Source: HGM13006 sp963650135
GTDB lineage: Bacteria > Bacillota > Clostridia > Oscillospirales > Oscillospiraceae
NCBI GenBank assembly: GCA_963650135.1
Contig: CAVJLG010000051.1
Span: 1 to 64,000 of the forward strand
DNA length: 64,000 bases
Direction: 5' to 3'
Shown: positions 1-7,605 of the stretch, in pieces
Layout: the number at the start of each line of letters is the position of its first letter
How positions within the stretch are numbered: position 1 is the first letter of the stretch
The notes under the pieces: generated by a model
Database searches by the model: none
Seen by the model: the letters and a program-made list of their open reading frames with translations, nothing else
What the model was told of the DNA's origin: nothing
Made by a program: the position numbers and the translations under genes

Positions 1-14
1 ATTTCATATAGCAA

Positions 15-48
15 TACCCCCAATACCGGGTGTCCAGTATTGGGGGTA
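15..48. repeat. Perfect inverted repeat at window start
   Basis: TACCCCCAATAC at 15-26 is mirrored by GTATTGGGGGTA at 37-48, leaving a 10-base loop. No T-run follows on either strand, so it may be an operator or an incomplete terminator of a gene outside the window. Confidence 0.5.
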
Positions 49-143
49 CATATCAGGCAGCGGTCCGTTTCTGCGGGGATTTTTTTGACATAGCGGCGGG
101 CAATGCAGCATAGGCTTGACCGATGGATTGGAGGGACATACCT

Positions 144-1280
144 ATGCTGAAAAAAGTAGTTCTTTGCATGCTCATCGGTGCGCTGCTTATGGGAAGCTGT
201 CTGGCGGCACCGGAGGTACCTGCGCCCAGCTGCCTGCTGATGGATGCTGCCACAGGGACGGTGCTCTATGAGAAAAATGCCGACGAGCCCTTGGCCCCTG
301 CCAGCGTCACCAAGGTGATGACACTGCTGCTGGTGATGGAGGCGGTGGATCGGGGACAGCTGGGCTGGGACGATACCATCACGGCGTCGGCAGCTGCGGC
401 GGCAAAGGGGGGCAGTCAGGTCTACCTGGAAGAGGGGGAGCAGATGAGCCTTCGGGAGATGGTAAAATGCGTGGTGGTATCCTCGGCCAACGACTGCGCT
501 ACAGCCCTGGCAGAAGCGGTGGCGGGCAGCGAAAGCGGATTTGTGGAAAAGATGAATCAGCGGGCCCAGGAGCTGGGGATGGAGCATACCCATTTTGCCA
601 ACTGCACGGGCTTGGATGATGAGGCGGGCCCGGATGAACACTATACCACGGCCCGGGATATTGCCATTATGTCCCGAGAATTGCTCCGGCACGATAAAAT
701 TCGGGAATTCACTACCATTTGGATGGATACCATCCGGGACGGTGCCTTTGGCCTGAGCAATACCAACAAGCTGGTGCGGTTTTATCAGGGCACTACGGGG
801 CTGAAAACGGGCTATACCTCCTCGGCAGGCTATTGCATGTCCGCCAGCGCAGAGCGGGATGGCATGGAGCTGATTGCCACGGTGATGCACTGCGAAACCT
901 CCACGGATCGGTTCGAATCCGCCAAAGCGCTGATGGACTATGGCTTTGCGGCCTATACCCTGGTGGGCCCCATGGGGGAGGAGCAGGCCGAGCCGGTGAC
1001 GGTGGAGCTGGGTACCATGGAGACAGTACAGCCGGTACCGGAGCAGGTTGAGCCGGTGCTGGTGGAGAAGGAGCAGGCGGCAGGGATAACCCGGGAGATC
1101 CAGCTGACGGATCGGGTCAGTGCGCCGGTGGCCCAGGGGCAGGTGCTGGGCAGCGTAACCCTAAAAAGCGGGGATACGGTGCTGGCGCAGGTGCCGCTGG
1201 TGGCGGAATGCGGGGTAGAAAAGCTCACCTGGGGGCAGATTTTTTATCGTATGCTGGGAAAGCTGTGGATGGCAGAGTAG
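144..1280 (+). CDS. dacF: D-alanyl-D-alanine carboxypeptidase (penicillin-binding protein 5/DacF type)
   Basis: Secreted serine peptidase that trims the terminal D-Ala from peptidoglycan stem peptides. The 378-residue product begins with a signal peptide (about residues 1-22). All three active-site motifs of the family are present: SVTK at 54-57, SAN at 114-116 and KTG at 221-223. About 120 residues of C-terminal domain follow, usually a beta-rich PBP5_C domain, and an amphipathic tail may anchor it to the membrane. I chose ATG 144 because GGAGG lies 9 bases upstream; the in-frame ATG at 123 has no such site. It is a single gene; the next gene has its own promoter. Confidence 0.93.
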   Translation: MLKKVVLCMLIGALLMGSCLAAPEVPAPSCLLMDAATGTVLYEKNADEPLAPASVTKVMTLLLVMEAVDRGQLGWDDTITASAAAAAKGGSQVYLEEGEQMSLREMVKCVVVSSANDCATALAEAVAGSESGFVEKMNQRAQELGMEHTHFANCTGLDDEAGPDEHYTTARDIAIMSRELLRHDKIREFTTIWMDTIRDGAFGLSNTNKLVRFYQGTTGLKTGYTSSAGYCMSASAERDGMELIATVMHCETSTDRFESAKALMDYGFAAYTLVGPMGEEQAEPVTVELGTMETVQPVPEQVEPVLVEKEQAAGITREIQLTDRVSAPVAQGQVLGSVTLKSGDTVLAQVPLVAECGVEKLTWGQIFYRMLGKLWMAE

Positions 1281-1309
1281 AAGGAAGTGGAAAATCCATG
1301 CGAATGTAC

Positions 1310-1338
1310 TTGAATTTTTGCGCTGCATCCGTTAAGAT
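1310..1338 (+). promoter_or_regulatory. Promoter of pgi
   Basis: TTGAAT (1310-1315), 17-base spacer, TAAGAT (1333-1338), about 27 bases before the start codon. Confidence 0.5.
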
Positions 1339-1364
1339 AGCAACAACATCATAACAGGAAAGAC

Positions 1365-2657
1365 GTGACACGAATTATGTTTGAAACCGATATCTCGAAT
1401 ATCTGGGGGAGCATTGAGTTCTCCGATCTGATGAAGATGGAAGAGCGGCTGAGCCGGGCTCACAATATGCTGGCCCAGGGCACCGGCGAGGGCAGCGATT
1501 TCTTGGGCTGGTACCACCTGCCTTCCCACACCACTGAGGATGAGCTGGATGCCATTCAGCGGGCGGCAAACCAAATCCGCCGGGACTCCAAAGCCCTGGT
1601 GGTCATTGGCATCGGCGGTAGCTATCTGGGGGCCCGGGCTGCCATTGAGTTTATGAACGGCGTGATGCACAATGAGACGGACCGGGTGAAGATTTATTTT
1701 GCCGGAAACCATCTGTCCACCCGGGCACTGAATGCATTGGCGGCACGGCTGGAGAATGTGGATTTCTCCATCAACATCGTTTCCAAGTCCGGTTCTACCA
1801 TGGAGACGGCGGTGGCAGCCAGAATGTTCCGCTGGATGCTGAACCGGAAATACGGTCCCGACGAGGCGAAAAAGCGCATTTATGTGACTACCGATCCCAT
1901 GAAGGGTAAGCTGCGGGCGCTGGCGAAGGAAGAGGGCTATACCACCTTCCCGATTCCCTCCAATGTGGGCGGGCGCTACAGCGTCTTTACCGCCTGCGGA
2001 CTGCTGCCCATGGCGGTGGCCGGGATTGATATTCGCTCCGTGATGGCGGGTGCACGTCAGGCGGAGACGGAGCTCAATGTGCGCTCTATGGAGAACCCTG
2101 CGTGGCTCTATGCCGCAGCCCGGAACCTCATGTATGAAAACGGCAAGAAGATTGAGATGCTGTGCAGCTATGAGCCGGACTTTGAATATGTGGGCCGCTG
2201 GTGGCAGCAGCTGTTTGGCGAGAGCGAGGGCAAGGACGGCAAGGGTATTTTCCCTGCCTGCGCCCAGTTTACCACGGATCTGCACTCCATGGGGCAGATG
2301 ATTCAGCAGGGCGAGCGGAATCTGTTTGAAACGGTGGTGCGCTTTGATCCCGACGACCACGAGCTGGGCATTGAGATCGACTGGAAGAACATTGACGACC
2401 TCAACTATCTGGCCGGGAAGACCGTCAGCTATGTGGAGGAGAATGCATACCAGGGCGTGGTAACGGCCCATGTGGACGGCGGCGTTCCGGTAATTGTTCT
2501 GAAGTGCGGCCCCATGAATGCCCGTACCCTGGGCTATCTGATGTACTTCTTCCAGCTGTCCTGCGGCATCAGCGCCTATGTGCTGGGGGTCAATCCCTTT
2601 AACCAGCCCGGCGTGGAGGCCTACAAGAAGAATATGATGACCAATCTGGGCCGCTGA
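1365..2657 (+). CDS. pgi: Glucose-6-phosphate isomerase
   Basis: Cytosolic glycolytic enzyme interconverting glucose 6-phosphate and fructose 6-phosphate. The 430-residue protein is the short form typical of Firmicutes. Visible family signatures are GIGGSYLGARA (residues 82-92) and the phosphate-binding SKSGST (140-145), with the conserved QFTTDLHSMGQM segment in the C-terminal half. Translation probably starts at GTG 1365, which has AGGAAAG just upstream; ATG 1377 (MFETD) is a possible alternative. It stands alone behind its own promoter. Confidence 0.95.
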   Translation: MTRIMFETDISNIWGSIEFSDLMKMEERLSRAHNMLAQGTGEGSDFLGWYHLPSHTTEDELDAIQRAANQIRRDSKALVVIGIGGSYLGARAAIEFMNGVMHNETDRVKIYFAGNHLSTRALNALAARLENVDFSINIVSKSGSTMETAVAARMFRWMLNRKYGPDEAKKRIYVTTDPMKGKLRALAKEEGYTTFPIPSNVGGRYSVFTACGLLPMAVAGIDIRSVMAGARQAETELNVRSMENPAWLYAAARNLMYENGKKIEMLCSYEPDFEYVGRWWQQLFGESEGKDGKGIFPACAQFTTDLHSMGQMIQQGERNLFETVVRFDPDDHELGIEIDWKNIDDLNYLAGKTVSYVEENAYQGVVTAHVDGGVPVIVLKCGPMNARTLGYLMYFFQLSCGISAYVLGVNPFNQPGVEAYKKNMMTNLGR

Positions 2658-2708
2658 GGCGCCGATTTGGAGCAGTCGATAGTTTTTTAGTAAAATTCAC
2701 AAAAATAG

Positions 2709-2737
2709 TTGAAAAGTACGCACAAAAATGTTACTAT
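2709..2737 (+). promoter_or_regulatory. Promoter of small P-loop gene
   Basis: TTGAAA (2709-2714), 17-base spacer, TACTAT (2732-2737), in an AT-rich stretch unlike the flanking genes. Confidence 0.55.
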
Positions 2738-2782
2738 ATTTTCACAGTCGGTATGACCGACAAAACGAAAGGGGAAATCATC

Positions 2783-3193
2783 ATGGTTAAGGTTATTATG
2801 GGCGTGAAAGGCACCGGTAAGACCAAGCAGATGGTTGAAACGATCAATGCCGCAGTAGACAACGAAAATGGTCACATTGTCTGCATTGAAAAAGGTTCCA
2901 AACTGGTATACGACATAAAGTCCAGCGTGCGCCTGGTTGAGGCAAGCGATTATCCCATCGGTGGTTATAACTACCTGAAGGGCTTCGTCAGCGGCCTGCA
3001 TGCCGGCGATTACGATATTACACACATCTTCATCGACAGCCTTTACAAAATCTCTGTTTGCAACGATACCCTGGAAACCGAAGCGTTCCTCCAGTGGTGC
3101 GACGAGTTCGGTAAGGCAAATAAGATTGACTTTACCATCTCCATTTCCGCAGATGTTGCTACCGCTACTGACGGTATCAAGAAGTTCTTCTAA
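2783..3193 (+). CDS. Small P-loop NTPase-like protein, function unknown
   Basis: A 136-residue protein with an N-terminal Walker A motif (GVKGTGKT, about residues 7-14) and a hydrophobic strand ending in Asp (THIFIDS) that could be Walker B. No further domain is visible, so it is a minimal nucleotide-binding protein. Start ATG 2783 has GGGG 8 bases upstream; the in-frame ATG at 2753 has no ribosome site. It has its own promoter and terminator. I do not recognise a characterised function. Confidence 0.75.
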   Translation: MVKVIMGVKGTGKTKQMVETINAAVDNENGHIVCIEKGSKLVYDIKSSVRLVEASDYPIGGYNYLKGFVSGLHAGDYDITHIFIDSLYKISVCNDTLETEAFLQWCDEFGKANKIDFTISISADVATATDGIKKFF

Positions 3194-3203
3194 GGAAAAA
3201 TCC

Positions 3204-3236
3204 AATACCGTCCGGTTTATCCGGGCGGTATTGTTC
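3204..3236 (+). terminator. Intrinsic terminator
   Basis: AATACCGTCCGG pairs with CCGGGCGGTATT across a TTTAT loop with one G-T pair, followed by a weak T-rich tail. Confidence 0.7.
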
Positions 3237-3283
3237 TATACACACTAGGAAAAAATTAGCAATACAAAAGAGGTGAAACGGGA

Positions 3284-4048
3284 ATGCTGCTATTTACGCC
3301 GGAGGGGCAGATTCCGGCTGGCGCGGGATTTTCGATGTTTGGTTGGCAGCACCTTTTGATGCTGGCAGTGTTGGGGAGCTTTACGGTGCTGAGCCTTCTT
3401 TGGGTGCGGCGGCTGCACGCGGGAGAGCTGAACCGGCTGCTGCGGATCTTAGGCGGCGTGATGCTGGGACTGGAGGTGCTCAAGGACTTTATCCTGGCGG
3501 AGATCGGGGCGTTTTCCGTGGGATATCTGCCCCTGCATCTATGCTCGCTGGCAATGTTTGTGTGCCTGTATTATGGGGCGCATCCGGAGTCGAATACCTG
3601 TGGGCAGATTCTCTACAGCGTGTGCTTTCCAGGGGCCATGTGTGCGCTGCTGTTTCCGGATTGGACGATGTTTCCGATTCTCCATTTCCAGAGTATCCAC
3701 AGCTTTGTATACCATACGCTGCTGGTGCAGGTATCCCTGGCGCCGGTGGTTACGGGCAGAGTCCGGCCTGGACTAAAGCATGTCTGGAAAAGTATGGCCT
3801 TTCTGGTGGCCGTGGCGCTGCCGGTGGGGCTGATGAACCGCTTCCTGCATACCAACTATATGTTCCTGGGGCACCCCTCTGCCGGGTCGCCGCTGGAGCT
3901 GCTGGGGAATATCCCTGGGAAGTATGGCTATTTGGCGGGATATTTTCTCTTGGTGCTGCTAGTGGAGGTAGGAATGAACCTTCCATGGTCGATTTTGACC
4001 CATAAAGGCCAGAAAAACAAACGTAGAAAATACGATGCGGAAAATTAA
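3284..4048 (+). CDS. YwaF family (TIGR02206-type) integral membrane protein
   Basis: A 254-residue polytopic membrane protein with about six to seven hydrophobic segments. Conserved family landmarks are YLPLHLCSLAMF, HFQSIHSFVYHTLL and NYMFLGHPSAGSPLE. The family is widespread in Firmicutes and its biochemical role is not established. It sits between the small P-loop gene and the hydrogenase operon, each with its own control signals, so no functional link is implied. Start ATG 3284 is preceded by AGAGGTG. Confidence 0.8.
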   Translation: MLLFTPEGQIPAGAGFSMFGWQHLLMLAVLGSFTVLSLLWVRRLHAGELNRLLRILGGVMLGLEVLKDFILAEIGAFSVGYLPLHLCSLAMFVCLYYGAHPESNTCGQILYSVCFPGAMCALLFPDWTMFPILHFQSIHSFVYHTLLVQVSLAPVVTGRVRPGLKHVWKSMAFLVAVALPVGLMNRFLHTNYMFLGHPSAGSPLELLGNIPGKYGYLAGYFLLVLLVEVGMNLPWSILTHKGQKNKRRKYDAEN

Positions 4049-4147
4049 GAAAAATGTGCAAAATGACGAAGAAATTTAAAAACACACTCTAAGAAGACAG
4101 AGAAAGTGTTTTATTTGACACAAAATGACCAAAATGACGGGGAAAGT

Positions 4148-4163
4148 TGTGAAAAAAGTCACA
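4148..4163. promoter_or_regulatory. Candidate CRP/FNR- or Rex-type operator
   Basis: Perfect TGTGA-N6-TCACA inverted repeat, about 85 bases upstream of the -35 box. The half-sites fit the CRP/FNR consensus and also resemble Rex sites, which sense NADH/NAD. Which regulator binds cannot be decided from sequence alone. Confidence 0.45.
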
Positions 4164-4235
4164 TGTGTTAGCCGAAAAAATGAAAAATTGAAATAATTGG
4201 GAATTAACGCGCCGAGAACGCGAAAATTTGAATAT

Positions 4236-4263
4236 TTGCAAAGCGTAAAATTTACGGTATAAT
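4236..4263 (+). promoter_or_regulatory. Promoter of hydrogenase operon
   Basis: TTGCAA (4236-4241), 16-base spacer, TATAAT (4258-4263). The spacer carries a perfect 6+1+6 palindrome that could be an operator. Confidence 0.75.
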
Positions 4264-4373
4264 AAACAAGAAACTGACCGCAGAGCGGTCAATTCCGGGA
4301 TTCCGCTGGCACGGAGGCCCGCGACACTACCGACCCGGGGCGGGCTTGCCCCATATAAAGGAGGAAACGATTT

Positions 4374-4868
4374 ATGCCCAATCAGAAAACCGTTGTGCCC
4401 TATTCGGGTACCCCGGAGCAGGAGGCAAAGCTGCAGGAGATCATTCAGAAATATAAGGGTGTTCCCGGCGGAACCATGCCGGTAATGCAGCAGGCGCAGG
4501 AGCTTTTTGGCTATCTGCCGGAGGAGGTTCAGATCAAGATTGCCGAGGGGCTGGAAATTCCCCTGGAGGAGGTCTATGGCATTTCTACCTTCTATTCTCT
4601 CTATGACCTGAATCCCAAGGGGCAGTATAAGATCACCGTATGTCTGGGTACGGCCTGCTATGTGAAGGGTTCTCAGGCTGTGCTGGATAAGATCGTGGCG
4701 CGGCTGGGATGTCCCGTTGGCTCCATTTCTGCCGACGGTAAATATTCGGTGGATGCAAACCGCTGTGTGGGCGCTTGCGGCCTGGCCCCGGTTATGATGG
4801 TCAACGACGACGTATATGGCCGTATGACTCCCGAACAGGTAGACGACGTACTTGCCAAGTATAAATAA
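4374..4868 (+). CDS. hndA: NAD(P)-linked [FeFe] hydrogenase, 24-kDa [2Fe-2S] subunit (NuoE/HndA type)
   Basis: A 164-residue thioredoxin-like ferredoxin subunit that relays electrons between the flavin subunit and the rest of the complex. The [2Fe-2S] ligands show as CLGTAC (C-x4-C) and CVGAC (C-x3-C), the NuoE pattern. It opens the five-gene hydrogenase operon; its stop abuts the next start codon directly. Full length for the family, with a strong AAGGAGG site. Confidence 0.92.
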   Translation: MPNQKTVVPYSGTPEQEAKLQEIIQKYKGVPGGTMPVMQQAQELFGYLPEEVQIKIAEGLEIPLEEVYGISTFYSLYDLNPKGQYKITVCLGTACYVKGSQAVLDKIVARLGCPVGSISADGKYSVDANRCVGACGLAPVMMVNDDVYGRMTPEQVDDVLAKYK

Positions 4869-5411
4869 ATGAAAGAGCTTAGTCTTAATATTCTGGATGT
4901 GGCGAAAAACTCTGTCACAGCCGGTGCAACGAAAATCGATATTCTGGTGGAAGAAACGCCGTCGCGGCTGACCATCACCATCACCGACAACGGCTGCGGC
5001 ATGACGCCGGAATTTGTCAGCCAGGTGACCGATCCCTTCACCACCACCCGCACCACCCGCAAGGTGGGCATGGGCCTTCCGCTGATGAAAATGGAAGCGC
5101 AGATGTCCGGCGGGGATCTTTCCATTGAAAGCCAGGTGGGGAAGGGCACCCGGGTAACAAGCTGGTTTGATCCCGGCAATATCGATATGCCCCCGCTGGG
5201 TGACCTCACCTCGTCCGTTACGACCCTGATCCAGGGCAGCCCGGACATTGACTTTGTTTTTACCCATCGCACCCCACAGGGAGAATATACCCTGGATACC
5301 GGGGAAATTCGCCAGATTATGGGCGATATTCCCCTCAGTGAGCCCGAGGTCATTGCCTGGCTGACTGATTATCTCCATGAAAATGAATCCAACATAGAAG
5401 GGAAGCGTTGA
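4869..5411 (+). CDS. GHKL-family ATP-binding protein of the hydrogenase operon
   Basis: A 180-residue cytosolic protein with a histidine-kinase-type ATPase fold: an N-box (NILDVAKNS, about residues 6-14), G1 (DNGCGM) and G2 (GMGLP). There is no dimerisation/phospho-histidine domain and no sensor domain, so it is not an ordinary sensor kinase; it looks more like an anti-sigma or stand-alone ATPase module. Homologous genes commonly sit at this position in clostridial hydrogenase operons. A regulatory or assembly role is inferred. It starts at the base after the hndA stop. Confidence 0.8.
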   Translation: MKELSLNILDVAKNSVTAGATKIDILVEETPSRLTITITDNGCGMTPEFVSQVTDPFTTTRTTRKVGMGLPLMKMEAQMSGGDLSIESQVGKGTRVTSWFDPGNIDMPPLGDLTSSVTTLIQGSPDIDFVFTHRTPQGEYTLDTGEIRQIMGDIPLSEPEVIAWLTDYLHENESNIEGKR

Positions 5412-5415
5412 AGCA

Positions 5416-5784
5416 ATGAAATCTCTGGAAGAACTCAAGGCACTTCGTGAGAGCATGCAGAGCAAGATGAATCTCCGGAAGGAAGATTCCGATACTATCC
5501 GCGTTGTGGTTGGTATGGCCACCTGCGGTATTGCAGCCGGTGCGCGGCCGGTGCTCAATGCCTTTGTAGAAGAAGTAGGCAAGCGCAATCTCAAAAATGT
5601 ACAGGTGACCCAGACCGGCTGCATCGGCGTATGTCGTCTGGAGCCCATTGTCGAGGTCTATGTACCCGGCCAGGAGAAGGTCACCTATGTAAAGATGACC
5701 CCCGAAAAGGTGCCCCAGATTGTGGCCCAGCACCTTGTGAATCAGCAGGTGGTGACGGAATACACCATCGGCGCAGCAGAATAA
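5416..5784 (+). CDS. hndB: [2Fe-2S] thioredoxin-like ferredoxin (HndB type)
   Basis: A 122-residue electron-transfer subunit. The thioredoxin-like [2Fe-2S] ligands are visible as TCGIAAGA, with the first Cys, and TGCIGVC further on. It lies between the GHKL ATPase and the flavin subunit, the same order as in hnd operons of Clostridia and Desulfovibrio. It probably docks on the HndC/HndD core and exchanges electrons with it. Confidence 0.88.
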   Translation: MKSLEELKALRESMQSKMNLRKEDSDTIRVVVGMATCGIAAGARPVLNAFVEEVGKRNLKNVQVTQTGCIGVCRLEPIVEVYVPGQEKVTYVKMTPEKVPQIVAQHLVNQQVVTEYTIGAAE

Positions 5785-5797
5785 GGAGGTACATAAT

Positions 5798-7591
5798 ATG
5801 GATTTTGTAAGAGCCCATATCCTTGTCTGTACCGGTACCGGCTGTGAATCCGCAGGTGCTTCCAGCATCATCGCAGAGTTTGAAAAGCAGCTGAAGGCAC
5901 ATAACCTGGATAAAGAGGTGCGGGTGGTCAAGACCGGATGTCTCGGTCTGTGCGCCAAGGGTCCCAACGTTGTCATCTATCCCGAGGGCGTGTTCTACTG
6001 CCATGTCTCCCCCGAGGATGTACAGGAGATCGTGGAGGAGCATATCCTCAAGGGTCGTACCGTAACCCGGCTGATCTACAGCGAGATCGACCAGTCCGGC
6101 AAGGCAACCTCCCTGACCGACACCGCGTTCTATAAGGATCAGGTTCGTATCGCGCTGCGAAACTGCGGCGTTATCAACCCCGAGGATATCGACGAGTATA
6201 TCGCCTATGACGGCTATGCAGCACTGGGCAAGGTGCTGACCTCCATGACCCCGCAGCAGGTCATCGATGAGATTAAGGCTTCCGGTCTGAAGGGACGCGG
6301 CGGCGCAGGCTTCCCCACCGGAATGAAGTGGCAGTTTGCAGCCAACTCTCCCGGACCCATCAAGTATGCCTGCTGCAACGCCGACGAGGGCGACCCGGGC
6401 GCATTTATGGACCGCTCCGTGCTGGAGGGCGATCCCCATTCCGTGCTGGAGGCAATGACCATTGCCGGTTATGCCATTGGCGCGACCCAGGGCTACATCT
6501 ATGTCCGTGCAGAGTATCCCATTGCGGTACAGCGGCTCCAGACTGCACTGAAGCAGTCCCACGAATATGGCTTCCTGGGCGAGAACATCTTTGACTCCGG
6601 CTTTAGCTTTGATATCGACATCCGCCTGGGCTCCGGCGCATTCGTTTGCGGCGAGGAGACGGCGCTGATGGTTTCCATTGAGGGCAAGCGCGGCGAGCCC
6701 CGCTGCCGTCCGCCTTATCCCGCAGTCAAGGGCCTGTTCGGCAAGCCCACCATCCTCAACAACGTTGAAACCTATGCCAACGTCTGCTGGATCATCAACC
6801 ATGGCGCTGCGGCCTATGCGGCTTTGGGCACCGAGGGCTCTAAGGGCACCAAGGTATTTGCCCTGGGCGGCAAGATCAACAACACCGGCCTGGTGGAGAT
6901 CCCCATGGGCACCCCCCTCCGCAAGATCATTGAAGAGATCGGCGGCGGCGTTCCCAATGGCAAGAAGTTCAAGGCAGTGCAGACCGGCGGACCTTCCGGC
7001 GCTTGTATTCCCGCATCCCAGATCGACGTTCCCATTGACTATGAGAACCTGACCCGCATCGGCGCCATGATGGGCTCCGGCGGTATGATCGTACTGGACG
7101 AGGACGACTGCATGGTGGATATTGCAAAGTTCTTCCTCCAGTTTACTGTGGACGAGTCCTGCGGTAAGTGCTCCCCCTGCCGAATCGGCATTAAGCGTAT
7201 GTATGAGATTCTGGAGCGCATCACCGAGGGCAAGGGCACCATGGAGGATCTGGATACTCTGGAAGAGCTGGCGGAGCACATCAAGGGCAATGCACTGTGC
7301 GGCCTGGGCCAGACGGCGCCCAACCCGGTGCTGTCCACCATGAAGAACTTCCGGGACGAGTATATCGCCCATGTGGTAGAAAAGCGCTGCCCCGCAGGCT
7401 CCTGCAAGGCGCTGCTTAGCTACACCATTGACCCGAATAAGTGTAAGGGCTGCTCCGCCTGCTCCCGTGTCTGCCCCGCAGATGCCATCAGCGGCGTAAT
7501 TCGCTCTCCCTTTAAGATCGATACATCCAAGTGCATCAAGTGCGGCAGCTGCATGGAGAAATGTAAGTTTGGCGCAATTTCCAAGGGCTAA
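5798..7591 (+). CDS. hndC: NAD(P)-binding flavin subunit of [FeFe] hydrogenase (NuoF/HndC type)
   Basis: A 597-residue flavoprotein that exchanges electrons with NAD(H) or NADP(H). Order of domains: N-terminal [2Fe-2S] thioredoxin-like domain; NuoF core with the glycine-rich nucleotide/FMN segment GLKGRGGAGFPTG; SLBB domain; a [4Fe-4S] region (ESCGKCSPCRIG); and a C-terminal 2[4Fe-4S] ferredoxin (CKGCSACSRVCP and CIKCGSCMEKC). Such fused HndC subunits occur in tri- and tetrameric hydrogenases, several of which bifurcate electrons between NADH and ferredoxin; whether this one does is inference. Start ATG 5798 follows AAGGAGG. Confidence 0.94.
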   Translation: MDFVRAHILVCTGTGCESAGASSIIAEFEKQLKAHNLDKEVRVVKTGCLGLCAKGPNVVIYPEGVFYCHVSPEDVQEIVEEHILKGRTVTRLIYSEIDQSGKATSLTDTAFYKDQVRIALRNCGVINPEDIDEYIAYDGYAALGKVLTSMTPQQVIDEIKASGLKGRGGAGFPTGMKWQFAANSPGPIKYACCNADEGDPGAFMDRSVLEGDPHSVLEAMTIAGYAIGATQGYIYVRAEYPIAVQRLQTALKQSHEYGFLGENIFDSGFSFDIDIRLGSGAFVCGEETALMVSIEGKRGEPRCRPPYPAVKGLFGKPTILNNVETYANVCWIINHGAAAYAALGTEGSKGTKVFALGGKINNTGLVEIPMGTPLRKIIEEIGGGVPNGKKFKAVQTGGPSGACIPASQIDVPIDYENLTRIGAMMGSGGMIVLDEDDCMVDIAKFFLQFTVDESCGKCSPCRIGIKRMYEILERITEGKGTMEDLDTLEELAEHIKGNALCGLGQTAPNPVLSTMKNFRDEYIAHVVEKRCPAGSCKALLSYTIDPNKCKGCSACSRVCPADAISGVIRSPFKIDTSKCIKCGSCMEKCKFGAISKG

Positions 7592-7605
7592 GGAGGCTCG
7601 GCAAG

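Larger units (their letters stand above)
4049..4373 (+). promoter_or_regulatory. Control region of the [FeFe] hydrogenase operon
   Basis: This 325-base AT-rich gap contains no gene. It holds a TGTGA-N6-TCACA inverted repeat (4148-4163), the promoter TTGCAA/TATAAT, the palindrome CGTAAA-A-TTTACG (4244-4256) inside the promoter spacer, a leader hairpin TGACCGC/GCGGTCA (4275-4291), a second GC-rich stem near 4336-4352, and an AAGGAGG ribosome site before 4374. Confidence 0.7.

Noticed and set aside
4089..5648. Minus-strand open frame across the hydrogenase promoter and first genes
   Set aside because: Crosses a promoter, operators and two real genes; no coherent protein features.
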